NCBI GenBank assembly: GCA_015231825.1
Contig: JADGAV010000032.1
Coordinates: 1 to 56,088 of the forward strand
From: SAR324 cluster bacterium
GTDB lineage: Bacteria > SAR324 > NAC60-12
Direction of reading: 5' to 3'
DNA length: 56,088 nt
Shown: piece after piece, positions 44,621 to 53,784 of the stretch
How positions within the stretch are numbered: the stretch's first letter is position 1
Layout: each line of letters opens with the position of its first letter
Notes under the pieces: model-generated
Told to the model about the DNA's origin: nothing
The model's input: the letters and a program-made list of their open reading frames with translations, nothing else
Databases searched by the model: none
Position numbers and translations under genes: made by a program

Positions 44621-45757
44621 CTATTCTTCACTGGCAGGATTAAACACCCAGAGGCGATCGGGCGGCAAATCTATGGAAATTTGATTACCGGCATCAATAT
44701 TCATTTGCAGAACGATGTTGATTGACAAATCAACAATCAGATGAGCACCTTCCAGCAGTTCATCACTCAATTGTACCCGCCAGAACGAACCCAGAAATTC
44801 CATTTCCTCAACCTTCACATTGAAACTATTCCCTGATTGAGGACTGCTATTCTCAATCTTTTTGTGGGGCACAATATCCTCAGGACGGATAGCGATGACG
44901 GCCTCCTGACCAACCGGTAATTCATGATCACGGCATTTCAGTTCAAGGGAACCGAGAGAGACGGAGCTGGAACTGACAACACGTCCTTTCACCTGGTTCA
45001 TCGCACCAATAAAATCGGCTACAAAAAGAGTTTTTGGCTCCCTGTAAATTTCCGTCGGCGTGCCGATTTGGTCAATCGCCCCCTGATTCATCACCACAAT
45101 CCGATCAGCCATGGTCAACGCTTCTTCCTGGTCGTGGGTCACCATGATGGTCGTGACGCCTAGCCGCCGCTGCAGGGTTTTGATTTCATGTCTCAGGTAA
45201 GCGCGGACTTTTGCGTCGAGGGCAGAAAGAGGTTCATCGAGCAGCAATAAACCTGGAGAAGTGGCAATAGCCCTGGCCAGCGCAATCCGCTGCTGCTGGC
45301 CCCCCGACAGTTGTGATGGAAATTTGGTTTCCTGTTCAGGAAGTCCCACCAGTTCGAGCAGCTCGTCCACCCGCTTTTTAATATCAGATCGAGGAATTTT
45401 CTGGTTTTCCAAACCAAAGGAGACATTTTTCTCAACCGTCAGGTTTGGAAAGAGTGCATAAGACTGAAATACAATTCCGAAATCGCGTTCTGAGGGGGGC
45501 AGAGCTGAAATATCCACATTGGCTTGCTCAACCGTACCGGAGGTCTGAATATCGAGCCCGGCAATTGCTCGCAGAAAGGTTGTTTTACCACATCCTGAAG
45601 GTCCTAAAAAGCAGACGAATTCTCCTTCGTTGACATCAAGAGAGACATCGTTCAAAGCCACAAAATCTCCAAATTTCTTGGTTAACCGGGATATTCGCAG
45701 GAACGGTGTATTTTTTGTAGTTTCGCTCGTTGTCTCATCTTTTGAAAGAGCGCTCAT
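44621..45757 (-). CDS. ABC importer ATPase (2-aminoethylphosphonate/iron class)
   Basis: A 378-residue ATPase of the MalK/FbpC type. It has Walker A GPSGCGKTT, Q-loop QSYALFPNLTVEKNVSFGL, signature LSGGQQQR, Walker B LLLLDEPLSALD and H-loop TIMVTHDQ, all intact, followed by a TOBE-like regulatory domain (MNQVKGRVVSSSSVSLGSLE). The length is normal. ATG 45757 is preferred over a TTG two codons earlier. It drives the fused permease encoded 2 nt downstream and works with the periplasmic protein encoded upstream. In AepXVW systems the equivalent subunit has the same size and order. Substrate specificity comes from the binding protein. Confidence 0.9.
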   Translation of the reverse strand: MSALSKDETTSETTKNTPFLRISRLTKKFGDFVALNDVSLDVNEGEFVCFLGPSGCGKTTFLRAIAGLDIQTSGTVEQANVDISALPPSERDFGIVFQSYALFPNLTVEKNVSFGLENQKIPRSDIKKRVDELLELVGLPEQETKFPSQLSGGQQQRIALARAIATSPGLLLLDEPLSALDAKVRAYLRHEIKTLQRRLGVTTIMVTHDQEEALTMADRIVVMNQGAIDQIGTPTEIYREPKTLFVADFIGAMNQVKGRVVSSSSVSLGSLELKCRDHELPVGQEAVIAIRPEDIVPHKKIENSSPQSGNSFNVKVEEMEFLGSFWRVQLSDELLEGAHLIVDLSINIVLQMNIDAGNQISIDLPPDRLWVFNPASEE

Positions 45758-45944
45758 GATCAATTCACCGGAAGATTGATTGATATTTGACGGAACCTGA
45801 GATGCGAAAAAAACTGGTATTTATTTCTGGAATATTTATACAAAACAGCTGGGTCTCTGTCCGTCAAAACAAAGGGGAAGAAGAGGCAAAGCTCTCCCGT
45901 CCAGATACCGCTGGGAATCAGACGGGGCGAGCTATGGAGAAAAG

Positions 45945-46985
45945 CTAATTTTTAGGTTCTGATTTTGAATCATATCGTTTTTGCCATTCGGCCAAAATTC
46001 TTTTTCTGTTGTTGGCAGCAAAAGCGAAGTCGTTCTTTATCATTTTAGAAAGGAGAGTCGGCGGAAAATGCTTCACAGGTTTTGCAATCCCTTTGTAACC
46101 GACGACGGCATAAGCAGAGTTGTACATTTCATTGGCTTTTCGGGTAATCGACCAATCCATCAAAGTTTTAGCAGCTTCCAGCTTTTCTGTACCGGCAATA
46201 ATCGCCGAAGCTTCCATATCCCAACCGACACCTTCCTGAGGAACAATAATTTCAATGGGGGCACCTGCTTCTTTAGAACGTGCACCACGGAAAGCAAAGG
46301 AAACACCGATCGGAATCTCTCCTGCTGCTGCTAACTTACAAGGTTTGGATCCGGAGTGAGTGTAACGGGCAATATTGTTGTGAAGCGCATCCATATATTC
46401 CCAGCCACCTTTTTCGCCAAACATCTGCAACCAACTTGAGACATCAAGAAATCCTGTCCCGGAAGAATTCGGATTCGGCATGATGACGTGCCCTTTGTAC
46501 ATCGGTTTGGTGAGATCTTTCCAGGAACCGGGGGCAGTCAGGTTTTTTGCTTTTCCTTCTACGGTGTTGAAGCAGACAGCGGCCACCCAGGCGTCCATTC
46601 CAACCCAGCTGGGAGTCGGATCCTGGTCATAGAATTTATCATCAAGGTTCTCAAGTCCCTTCGGTTTGTATGGTTCCAACATCCCTTCTGACTTTAACAG
46701 CAACAATGATGTTGCCGCTAAACCCCAGACAATATCTGCCTGCGGATTGTTCTTTTCGGCCAACAACTTTGCCGTCACAATCCCTGTAGAATCGCGGACC
46801 CATTTTATATTGATATCCGGGTGATCCTGATTAAAGGTTTCTGCATATTTTTTTAGATCTTCTGCCTCTACCGCGGTGTAGACCGTCAAATCCGTCGCTG
46901 CCCCTGCAAAATTGCTGAATCCAACCATTGACAAAAAAACAGCACATACCGCTATATTCAGATTTTTTAGAATTTTAATTCCCAT
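45945..46985 (-). CDS. aepX: Periplasmic 2-aminoethylphosphonate-type binding protein (AepX-like)
   Basis: A 346-residue periplasmic binding protein with a signal peptide (about residues 1-28, cleavage near AGA-ATD). The opening LTVYTAVEAEDLKKYAETF and WVRDSTGIVTAKLLAEKNNP are characteristic of AepX/PhnS2-type proteins that bind 2-aminoethylphosphonate; the fold is the same as in iron-binding FbpA proteins. AADIVWGLAATSLLLLKSEG-like and GSGTGFLDV segments fit the class. An AAAGGAG ribosome site lies 7 nt before the ATG. It is the first gene of the importer operon. Alternatives are other phosphonates or iron(III), but the N-terminal pattern favours aminoethylphosphonate. Confidence 0.75.
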   Translation of the reverse strand: MGIKILKNLNIAVCAVFLSMVGFSNFAGAATDLTVYTAVEAEDLKKYAETFNQDHPDINIKWVRDSTGIVTAKLLAEKNNPQADIVWGLAATSLLLLKSEGMLEPYKPKGLENLDDKFYDQDPTPSWVGMDAWVAAVCFNTVEGKAKNLTAPGSWKDLTKPMYKGHVIMPNPNSSGTGFLDVSSWLQMFGEKGGWEYMDALHNNIARYTHSGSKPCKLAAAGEIPIGVSFAFRGARSKEAGAPIEIIVPQEGVGWDMEASAIIAGTEKLEAAKTLMDWSITRKANEMYNSAYAVVGYKGIAKPVKHFPPTLLSKMIKNDFAFAANNRKRILAEWQKRYDSKSEPKN

Positions 46986-47006
46986 AATTTCACTCCTTTA
47001 TACTGA

Positions 47007-47023
47007 TTTGTTACCGTGACAAA
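47007..47023. promoter_or_regulatory. Palindrome before aepX, candidate operator
   Basis: TTTGTTACCGTGACAAA is a near-perfect 17-nt palindrome (one mismatched pair besides the centre), about 22 nt before the aepX start codon and between possible promoter elements and the ribosome site. A regulator binding here could block transcription of the importer operon. No regulator gene is adjacent. Confidence 0.4.
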
Positions 47024-47410
47024 TTAAGACGCTTCAACTCTTGTCAGCCGCTGTCACTTTTCCGGTACTCAATTTTTACCAAAAAAAAACACGCCGATTC
47101 AAAGATAAAGCCTGAAGAATTAATCAATTCAAATTCCTTCAAAAAAGCCAATACTCCCCTTTTTTAACGTGACAATAGGTGAACTTGTTTCCCTTGACTG
47201 TCAAGACAAAATGATTTCGAAACAGGCTCTTGATTGCACGCGTCGAACCAGGGATGATAACTTTTCCTGAATTTTTGACTCGCAACATTTTGCCGGAGAG
47301 TAGAAAATTTGTCTCGACAGAACCACTCTTACCAAACTTGTCTTCCAAAGACCGGGCATTTTCTCAATGAACTGTATTGTCATTTTTCAGTTACTTCATT
47401 CTGATCTGCA
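47024..47410. other. Divergent intergenic region, aepX and the APC transporter
   Basis: This region holds the upstream sites of two divergent genes. On the minus strand a TTGACA near 47199 is too far (about 21 nt) from the nearest TATTGT to be convincing. Two short minus frames (47139-47348 and 47201-47383) lack ribosome sites and known motifs and are not called. Confidence 0.35.
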
Positions 47411-50257
47411 ATGAAAGAACGAGTCGAGTTTAAAAGAAATTTAGGATTATTTATGGCGGTGATGATCGGAGTCGGCGCCATGATCGGCCCTGGGGTTTTT
47501 GCCTTGCCGGGAGAACTCGCCCACATGGTGGGTCCGCTGGGAATTTTTGTTTATCTGGCAATGGGCATTTTGGCTTTTCTGACAGCACTGAACTACAGCG
47601 TGCTTGGTGCAGCGATTCCGATTGCAGGGGGAGGATATTCTTTTGCAAGCCGCACCATGCCGAAGCCCATTGCCTTCTTCACCGGCTGGTTTCTCTGGAT
47701 CGGCAATACCGTCGCCTGCGGGATGTATGTCATCATCTTCGCATTGACCATCCGCGCCTACTTTTGGCCGGATCTTAACATTATTCTGTTGACATCTCTC
47801 ACTACGATGATCTTCACCGCCGTCAACTATCGCGGTATGTCAGAATCGATCAAGATCATTACCATCATGAATCTGGTGGAAATTGCGGTCTTGATCGGAA
47901 TTGCGCTTTTTGGGATTTTTAAAATAGAGCTCCCCAATCTGCAACCTCTGGCACCGATGGGATTCGGAGGCTTCTTACCCGCTATGGCACTGATATACAT
48001 TTCCTATGTCGGCTTCGATTTGATTGCTGATGCTTCCGAGGAAATCATTAACCCAGGCAAAACCATCCCCCGTGCCATTCTCATCACCTTGGGGGTAGGG
48101 ATTGCGATCTACGTCTTTGTGGTGGGGATCATGATGGCAACCGTGCATTATACGGAAATTGCTGAAAGCGAAGTTCCCTTTATTTTTGTCGCGGAACGAA
48201 TTTCAGGCGTTTGGGGCCGTTGGGCAGCAATTGTTGCAACGATCATGGCCAGTCTTTCTGCTTTTTCTGTGACTCTTGGAGCCAGTGCCCGGGTTTTGTA
48301 TGCGTTGGGGAGGGATGGACATTTTCCTCCGTTTTTTGCGACCTTGCACCGACGCTACCAAACTCCCTACATTGCACTTTTTGTCTGCGCGGTGCTGATT
48401 ATGCTGATCAGCGCGACCGGGATTATCAAATTCGTTGCATCTGTAGCAGACTTTGGTTATTTGATGGGAGTGGGAATCGTCAACTGCACCGTGATTCTGC
48501 TTCACAAAAAAATGCCCAATTTACGGCGTCCGTTCAAGGCTTTCTTTTTCCCGTGGATCCCACTCCTGGGGGCCTTTTCCTGTTGGTTTTTCGTCTTTGC
48601 ACTGGAACTGGAAAGCCTTGTTCTGGGAGGAATAATGACCTTGACAGGAGCAGGAATTTACCTGCGACAGGCAAGCAACCGCGAAGAACTGAGCGGTCTG
48701 ATTCATCAGTTTTTCGTTCGTTTGAAAATGTGGAAGACTTCAAGAAGGAGAAGACGTATGAGAGTGCTTATTATCGGTGGTGGAAGACATGGAAAAAGTG
48801 TCGCCAATCAGCTTTTGATGAAAGACGAGCACCGCTCGATTTTTCGCTCTGCAGAGCATCAAGTGACCTTCGTCGAGAAAAATGAACGGCAATGTCAGGA
48901 CCTGGAACAGCACTACAATGTCCCAATTTACCAGGGAGACGGCACCGATAAAGGGCTGCTGGAACAGATCGGGCTTGAAAACATGGATGTTGTCATTGCA
49001 GCATTGAATGATGACAATCAAAATGTCGTGGCCTCCCTTCAAGCCAAACGATTACGAGCTCCTATGGTCTTGTCCCTCGTCAATGATCCGGATTATGTGA
49101 CTCTTCTGGAAGACAACAATATTGTGGCGATCAGCACTCCTAAAGCAAGTGCAATCATGGTAGAAAATTACCTCGATCGGCCTGGAATAGCAGAACTCTT
49201 TGAATCTGGACGAGGAGAAGGGAGCCTTGCCGGGGTGGTTGTGGAGAAAAATGCAGAGGTGATTGGGAAAACCATCAAGGACATTCAGCTCCCCCGAGAA
49301 TGCGTTGCCGGTGCAGTCATTCGAGACAATAGATTTCTCGTTCCCCGCGGTGACACCCTCATTCAAGAAAACGATTACGTGCTTTTTGTTGGTTTGACAC
49401 CCGCCATCAAAAAAGCCCGCGAAATGTTCATGGTGACCGCCCGTCGAAAAGCGGTCCAGGGCGGTTCAATTTTTCACCTGGTAGAACGTTTAAGGAAGCG
49501 CAAAACAGACGAACTGGACCGGGAATTACAGGGTCTCATTAAAAAACGGTCGAGCAGCGAGGAAGATCCCTTTGACAAGCTCGTTGAACAAGCTTATGTC
49601 CTGGACCTTCCCAGCGAGTGGACCTTTGCTGCCATCGTGCAGAAAATTTCGACTGAATTTTCCAAACGTCTCTCGATCAGGGTAGAAGATCTGGAAGCAG
49701 GGTTCATTGAAGGCAGTGAAATCGGCATGACTCCGGCGGCAGAAGGGGTCGCGCTTCCCCATTTGCGTTTCTCCGGTATAGACCATCCCGAACTGGCATT
49801 GGTGCGTTCATTGAGCGGAAATTCATTTCCTGAAAATCCCTCGGACAACAAAAATTCATCAGATCAGCAAATCCATGCCTTCTTTTTTTTAGTGAGCCCT
49901 GATGAGGACCCGGCACAGCATCTGAGAATTCTTGCTCGAATTGCGGAATCAGTCGACAATTCCCATTTCATCCACGAATGGTTGACGGCCCGCAATGAAC
50001 AAGAGCTGAAAGAGACGCTTCTTCAAAAAGAAACCTTCTTTTCTTTGCGTTTACATCAAAATTCAAATTCCTCTGAATTGATTGGGCGCACCATCAATGA
50101 ACTTCAAATGCCGGACGAAATAATGGTGGCGCTGATCCGGCGTAATAAGCAGATCGTGGTCCCCCGGGGTCATATTCTGCTCCAGGATGAAGATCGTCTC
50201 ACTATTGTCGGGGATACCGCGGGAATTCAACAATTTCGCGAGAAATATGAGGACTGA
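47411..50257 (+). CDS. APC amino-acid-type transporter fused to RCK/TrkA and PTS EIIA-like domains
   Basis: A 948-residue multi-domain membrane protein. Residues 1-425 form an APC-superfamily permease with about twelve helices (IGVGAMIGPGVFALPG at the start). After a basic linker, 450-575 is an RCK/TrkA-N nucleotide-binding domain (IIGGGRHGKS), 605-670 a TrkA-C ligand domain, about 715-870 a PTS EIIA (type 2)-like domain with H784 in GVALPH, and 885-948 a second TrkA-C domain. The EIIA-like His is in the right place to be phosphorylated. The protein could combine amino-acid or cation transport with control by nucleotide and by phosphotransfer. It is transcribed alone, divergent from aepX. Substrate unknown. 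Confidence 0.85.
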   Translation: MKERVEFKRNLGLFMAVMIGVGAMIGPGVFALPGELAHMVGPLGIFVYLAMGILAFLTALNYSVLGAAIPIAGGGYSFASRTMPKPIAFFTGWFLWIGNTVACGMYVIIFALTIRAYFWPDLNIILLTSLTTMIFTAVNYRGMSESIKIITIMNLVEIAVLIGIALFGIFKIELPNLQPLAPMGFGGFLPAMALIYISYVGFDLIADASEEIINPGKTIPRAILITLGVGIAIYVFVVGIMMATVHYTEIAESEVPFIFVAERISGVWGRWAAIVATIMASLSAFSVTLGASARVLYALGRDGHFPPFFATLHRRYQTPYIALFVCAVLIMLISATGIIKFVASVADFGYLMGVGIVNCTVILLHKKMPNLRRPFKAFFFPWIPLLGAFSCWFFVFALELESLVLGGIMTLTGAGIYLRQASNREELSGLIHQFFVRLKMWKTSRRRRRMRVLIIGGGRHGKSVANQLLMKDEHRSIFRSAEHQVTFVEKNERQCQDLEQHYNVPIYQGDGTDKGLLEQIGLENMDVVIAALNDDNQNVVASLQAKRLRAPMVLSLVNDPDYVTLLEDNNIVAISTPKASAIMVENYLDRPGIAELFESGRGEGSLAGVVVEKNAEVIGKTIKDIQLPRECVAGAVIRDNRFLVPRGDTLIQENDYVLFVGLTPAIKKAREMFMVTARRKAVQGGSIFHLVERLRKRKTDELDRELQGLIKKRSSSEEDPFDKLVEQAYVLDLPSEWTFAAIVQKISTEFSKRLSIRVEDLEAGFIEGSEIGMTPAAEGVALPHLRFSGIDHPELALVRSLSGNSFPENPSDNKNSSDQQIHAFFFLVSPDEDPAQHLRILARIAESVDNSHFIHEWLTARNEQELKETLLQKETFFSLRLHQNSNSSELIGRTINELQMPDEIMVALIRRNKQIVVPRGHILLQDEDRLTIVGDTAGIQQFREKYED

Positions 50258-50272
50258 TAAAGAATTCTATAA

Positions 50273-50308
50273 AAGAATCCTGGACACCGACGTCCCCAGT
50301 GTTCTTTT
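50273..50308 (+). terminator. Candidate terminator after the APC fusion gene
   Basis: AAGAA (50273-50277) pairs with TTCTT (50302-50306), with CTGG/CCAG or GGAC/GTCC pairing inside, followed by a short T-rich stretch. It lies 15 nt after the stop of the transporter gene. Confidence 0.4.
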
Positions 50309-50414
50309 CATATTGTCAGCCAAGTTCCCGCTGTGGTAAATTGAAAAAGAGTTTAAGCTTTTTGATTGAAACCTTGAGTCAGCAACAAAACAAAATTCCC
50401 AAATCAGCAGTCAA

Positions 50415-50882
50415 ATGCCTTCGACCTTTATACAACACCGATTGATCGAAAATGATGAACTGAATGACAAAGAACAAAAATGGCTGGCTTCCGCCATTGC
50501 AGGGGCCGTTATTTCAGACCGTCATGTAACCAGCAGCCAAATGTCATGGCTGCATGAAGCCGTCTCTTTCCTGGACCAGAATGACGCAGACACACTCATT
50601 TCACAAATGAAGACAGGTTCCATCCCGGTACTCGAAAAACTTAGCATAAAAGATCGGGACAAAGCTGCAAGGATCTTCCTGGATCTCGTTATGATCATCA
50701 TGGAAAATATGTCGATTTCCAAATCAGAAGCGCATTTTATCACCGAAGCAGCAAAAAAACTGGGAATCCAGGAACACCGGGCCCATAAAATTCTAACCTG
50801 GGCCCATGACCTCCTCCACCGATTTAAAATGAGAGACTCTTTTGTGAAGTTCATTGCAGAAGATGATGTCATTTATCAGTAA
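50415..50882 (+). CDS. Small helical protein, possibly TerB-like
   Basis: A 155-residue soluble, mainly helical protein. The spacing of acidic and hydrophobic residues in helices (for example KEQKWLASAIAGAVISDRHVTS, then SISKSEAHFITEAAKKLG) recalls the TerB/DjlA-type all-helical domain, but I see no decisive acidic metal-binding motif. It has no signal peptide. It stands alone between the APC fusion gene and the convergent acyltransferase gene. A role is not shown by the sequence. The ATG at 50415 lacks a strong ribosome site. Confidence 0.55.
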   Translation: MPSTFIQHRLIENDELNDKEQKWLASAIAGAVISDRHVTSSQMSWLHEAVSFLDQNDADTLISQMKTGSIPVLEKLSIKDRDKAARIFLDLVMIIMENMSISKSEAHFITEAAKKLGIQEHRAHKILTWAHDLLHRFKMRDSFVKFIAEDDVIYQ

Positions 50883-51046
50883 CCAGCCTTTTGCCTTTTC
50901 TGCCTCAGTCAGTCAAGCTTCGCTTTTAGCATGTCTGGGTATGCCAGACGATATCCTGCATGAATTCAATAGAGCAGAACTACCCGAACCTGAAGACTTC
51001 CCAGGCATCACAAAATTTCAATTGTTCGTTGCCTGCAACAAGACTT

Positions 51047-52825
51047 TTATCGGCTTACCTGGTAGCGAAGCAGGGTTTCATATTTGTCCGGATTGGATTC
51101 AATATCTTCAAAGACCAGGTACACCTCTTCATAAAATCCGCTCAATCTGTATCCTTTTTCAGCGATAAACTGACCAAGTTTTTCAAGCGAATGCGGAATT
51201 TCTTCGTATCGGCCAAGGTGCAGGATTTCAGCAATCTCCGTTTTTTCATGGCGATCATAAAAGATGCTGACATCGGAGGAGTCCTGTATATCGGCAAGAT
51301 CTTCCGATGTTTCTGGAAGCACTCTATAATAATCGACAAGCCAGTCTTTTCCAGGAGTGGTATCCCTCTGGTTCCAGCTGGAATGACGGGCTGTAATATA
51401 GCTGGGTGAGAGTTTTAATTTTCTTCCGGCGCTATACATGGTTACTCCGGCTGTCTCCATTGTTACGTCCGGATCACCTTTTATCCTTGCAACCAGAACC
51501 TTCCCGCCGGATGTTTGGTAAATACGGGGTTGAAAACGCCGGGCTCCCATTTCTGTATTGTAATAAAAAAGAAAGATGACTACCGGCACTATTAACACAA
51601 CAGCTGTTATATAATTTGGCAGTATCTTTACAGAACCAGCAGAGGAAGTGCGAGTCCGTCCCCTTTTAGGCTTGCCGACCCATTGAGGAAGAAAATGGTT
51701 GAATAGAAATACAAACGGAACCGTCAATGTGATACTGACAATCGAAACAGCAACCCCGGTGATGAGAATCTGCATGGAATTGCCAGCGTGATGGGACAAA
51801 AGCCATCGGGCGAGTCTGTCATTGATAAAATGATAGAATACGCCATTTAATCCAAAAATTACCAGGGTATTGCCACCCAAAAACACAAGAACTTTGCTAT
51901 CCGTTGTTAATTTGGCCAATAGCATCACCAGTATACTGCCGATCAGGGCGGTCAAAGGGAACAGAATTGGGTTGCCATGAGACGAGGCAAACAGAACGAC
52001 TGCATCATAAAACGGGATTGTAAACATCCCCTTGTTCAAATCAAAGGTATAATAGAGAAGAACCAGGCAGGTGAGCGCCCCCAGGAGCGATTTGAATACG
52101 GGTATTTCCCCAGCCAGAAAATCTTTACGTCTGAAATAAACCCCCACCAGGTATAGCGAATACCCGGTAAAGGCTTCAAGGACCATAAAGTATGGAAAAA
52201 TCTTTCCATCTTGAGCAAGAATATTTATCGGTCCCAAGAAACCGGCATTCCATGCCAAAATGGATCCGATCAAATAAAAGCCAAAGGCTGCGAGAATGAT
52301 TCTCGAATGAGATGTGAGATATTTTAGAGCAACATAGTGCATCATTTCGACAACAAAAAGACAGATCAGAAACCAGGTCGGAATATTGAAATATGGAAAA
52401 CCTGCAAGCACCGTGGCGGCAATGCCTTTGACATATCCTTCAGCAGTAGGAAGCTCAAGACCCACGGTAAAGTCAGTAGTCCAGAAAGTCGGGATGACTA
52501 AAAGAAAAGAGAGAAACAGGTAGGGAACCAACCGTGATGACGCTTGTTTTTTGAGATAATGAGCAAGTCTGGTATTGACTGCGGATTCTTTAACTATGTA
52601 GCCGGACAGAATAAAGAACAGCGGCATGTGAAACGAATAAATAAACTTATAGTGCATGGCAGCAACAGCGCTGCCAGCCTTCATGTAACTTTCAATGAAA
52701 TGCCCATAGTAAACTAAAGCAAGCCCATAGATTCTGGCGATATCAATATACTGGATTCGTGAAGATGGTGGATCAAAGGTAGTCGCCATACTTTGTTCTA
52801 TTTTATCAGGAAGTTCCAGCAGCAC
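51047..52825 (-). CDS. Membrane acyltransferase (AT3) with C-terminal GyrI-like domain
   Basis: A 592-residue protein. Residues ~20-415 form the ten-helix acyltransferase-3 domain that modifies cell-surface sugars or lipids, opening with YIDIARIYGLALVYYGHFIE and having the FSFHMPLFFILSGYIVKES-like segment (YSFHMPLFFILSGY). After the last helix (about 400-420), about 165 residues resemble a GyrI/BmrR-type effector-binding domain (HSLEKLGQFIAEKGYRLSGF, then EEVYL). The combination would allow small-molecule sensing outside the helices. The start is a GTG at 52825 or an ATG at 52789; neither has a strong ribosome site. It is adjacent to, but not obviously linked with, the sugar permeases. Confidence 0.8.
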   Translation of the reverse strand: MLLELPDKIEQSMATTFDPPSSRIQYIDIARIYGLALVYYGHFIESYMKAGSAVAAMHYKFIYSFHMPLFFILSGYIVKESAVNTRLAHYLKKQASSRLVPYLFLSFLLVIPTFWTTDFTVGLELPTAEGYVKGIAATVLAGFPYFNIPTWFLICLFVVEMMHYVALKYLTSHSRIILAAFGFYLIGSILAWNAGFLGPINILAQDGKIFPYFMVLEAFTGYSLYLVGVYFRRKDFLAGEIPVFKSLLGALTCLVLLYYTFDLNKGMFTIPFYDAVVLFASSHGNPILFPLTALIGSILVMLLAKLTTDSKVLVFLGGNTLVIFGLNGVFYHFINDRLARWLLSHHAGNSMQILITGVAVSIVSITLTVPFVFLFNHFLPQWVGKPKRGRTRTSSAGSVKILPNYITAVVLIVPVVIFLFYYNTEMGARRFQPRIYQTSGGKVLVARIKGDPDVTMETAGVTMYSAGRKLKLSPSYITARHSSWNQRDTTPGKDWLVDYYRVLPETSEDLADIQDSSDVSIFYDRHEKTEIAEILHLGRYEEIPHSLEKLGQFIAEKGYRLSGFYEEVYLVFEDIESNPDKYETLLRYQVSR

Positions 52826-52864
52826 TCTTTTATACGGAGCACGAGCATCAGTCTCGCATGGAAA

Positions 52865-53746
52865 TCAACTGATCTGGCCAAGAGCAAAACCCTTGGCAAG
52901 ATGGTTGCGGACAAAATAAATAAATAACACTCCAGGAAGAATCGCTAAAACCGCCATCGCGCTCAACCAACCGAGAGAGTTTAGTCCAAGCGCCGTTCCA
53001 GCCCTTAAAATGATGGATCCAAACGGCACTGCATCCACCGTTGTGAGCCAATTCGCAAGCAATATTTCAACCCATGAAAATATAAAACAGAAGAATACGG
53101 TCACCCCAATCCCGGGTGCAATAGCAGGAATGAGTATTTTTATGAAAAAATGTGGAAAAGAATAGCCGTCCAGCTGTGCGATCTCGTCAATTTCTCTTGG
53201 CACGGCTGAGATAAAACCTTCGAGAATCCACACTGCAATCGGCACCGTAAAGAGACAATGGGCGAGGGCAACGGCAATATGGGTATCAACGATCCCCATC
53301 GTGGAGTAAAGTTGAAACAAGGGAATGGCAACCGTAGCGGGCGGTATCATTCGACTGGCTAGAAACCAGTAAAATAAATGTTTTTCGCAAAGAAACGAAT
53401 AACGGGAGAAGGCATAGGCTCCGGGAACAGCAACCACCAGGGAGATCACATTATTCACAAGAACATAAAGCAGGGTATTGATAAAGGCCATATAGGATTG
53501 CGGATCGTTGAAGATGGCCTTGTAATTTGCCAAAGTCCCGAGCATTGGAATAGGGGTAATGCTGTTCTTGATTTCAGACTCCGTTTTAAAGCTATAGCAG
53601 ACAAGGAAATATATCGGGATCAATAAAAATATTACGTAGAGCATCGGTAAATATTTTTTAATGATGCGACGGTATTGCAGGGGTTTTATTGAATGTCGAG
53701 ATAGGGATTTACCCTTTTCCGGTTCAAAATTTGTGATTGGGCTCAT
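52865..53746 (-). CDS. Carbohydrate-type ABC importer permease (MalG-like)
   Basis: A 293-residue inner-membrane permease with about six helices and a coupling motif near EIDEIAQLDGYSFPHFFIKILIP, typical of MalG-type (second) permeases of carbohydrate ABC importers. It follows the MalF-type gene by 38 nt. No ATPase or binding protein is encoded nearby in the window, so partners must be elsewhere or lost. Substrate is probably a sugar or polyol by family; it could also be glycerol-phosphate or another solute. The N-terminal 30 residues are basic and cytoplasmic. Confidence 0.85.
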   Translation of the reverse strand: MSPITNFEPEKGKSLSRHSIKPLQYRRIIKKYLPMLYVIFLLIPIYFLVCYSFKTESEIKNSITPIPMLGTLANYKAIFNDPQSYMAFINTLLYVLVNNVISLVVAVPGAYAFSRYSFLCEKHLFYWFLASRMIPPATVAIPLFQLYSTMGIVDTHIAVALAHCLFTVPIAVWILEGFISAVPREIDEIAQLDGYSFPHFFIKILIPAIAPGIGVTVFFCFIFSWVEILLANWLTTVDAVPFGSIILRAGTALGLNSLGWLSAMAVLAILPGVLFIYFVRNHLAKGFALGQIS

Positions 53747-53784
53747 ATCATGTTCTCTGCTGCATCGGGGGTGACGGTTTTGGC

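Noticed and set aside
47139..47348. 69-residue minus frame before aepX
   Set aside because: No ribosome site or known motif; it lies in a divergent regulatory region.
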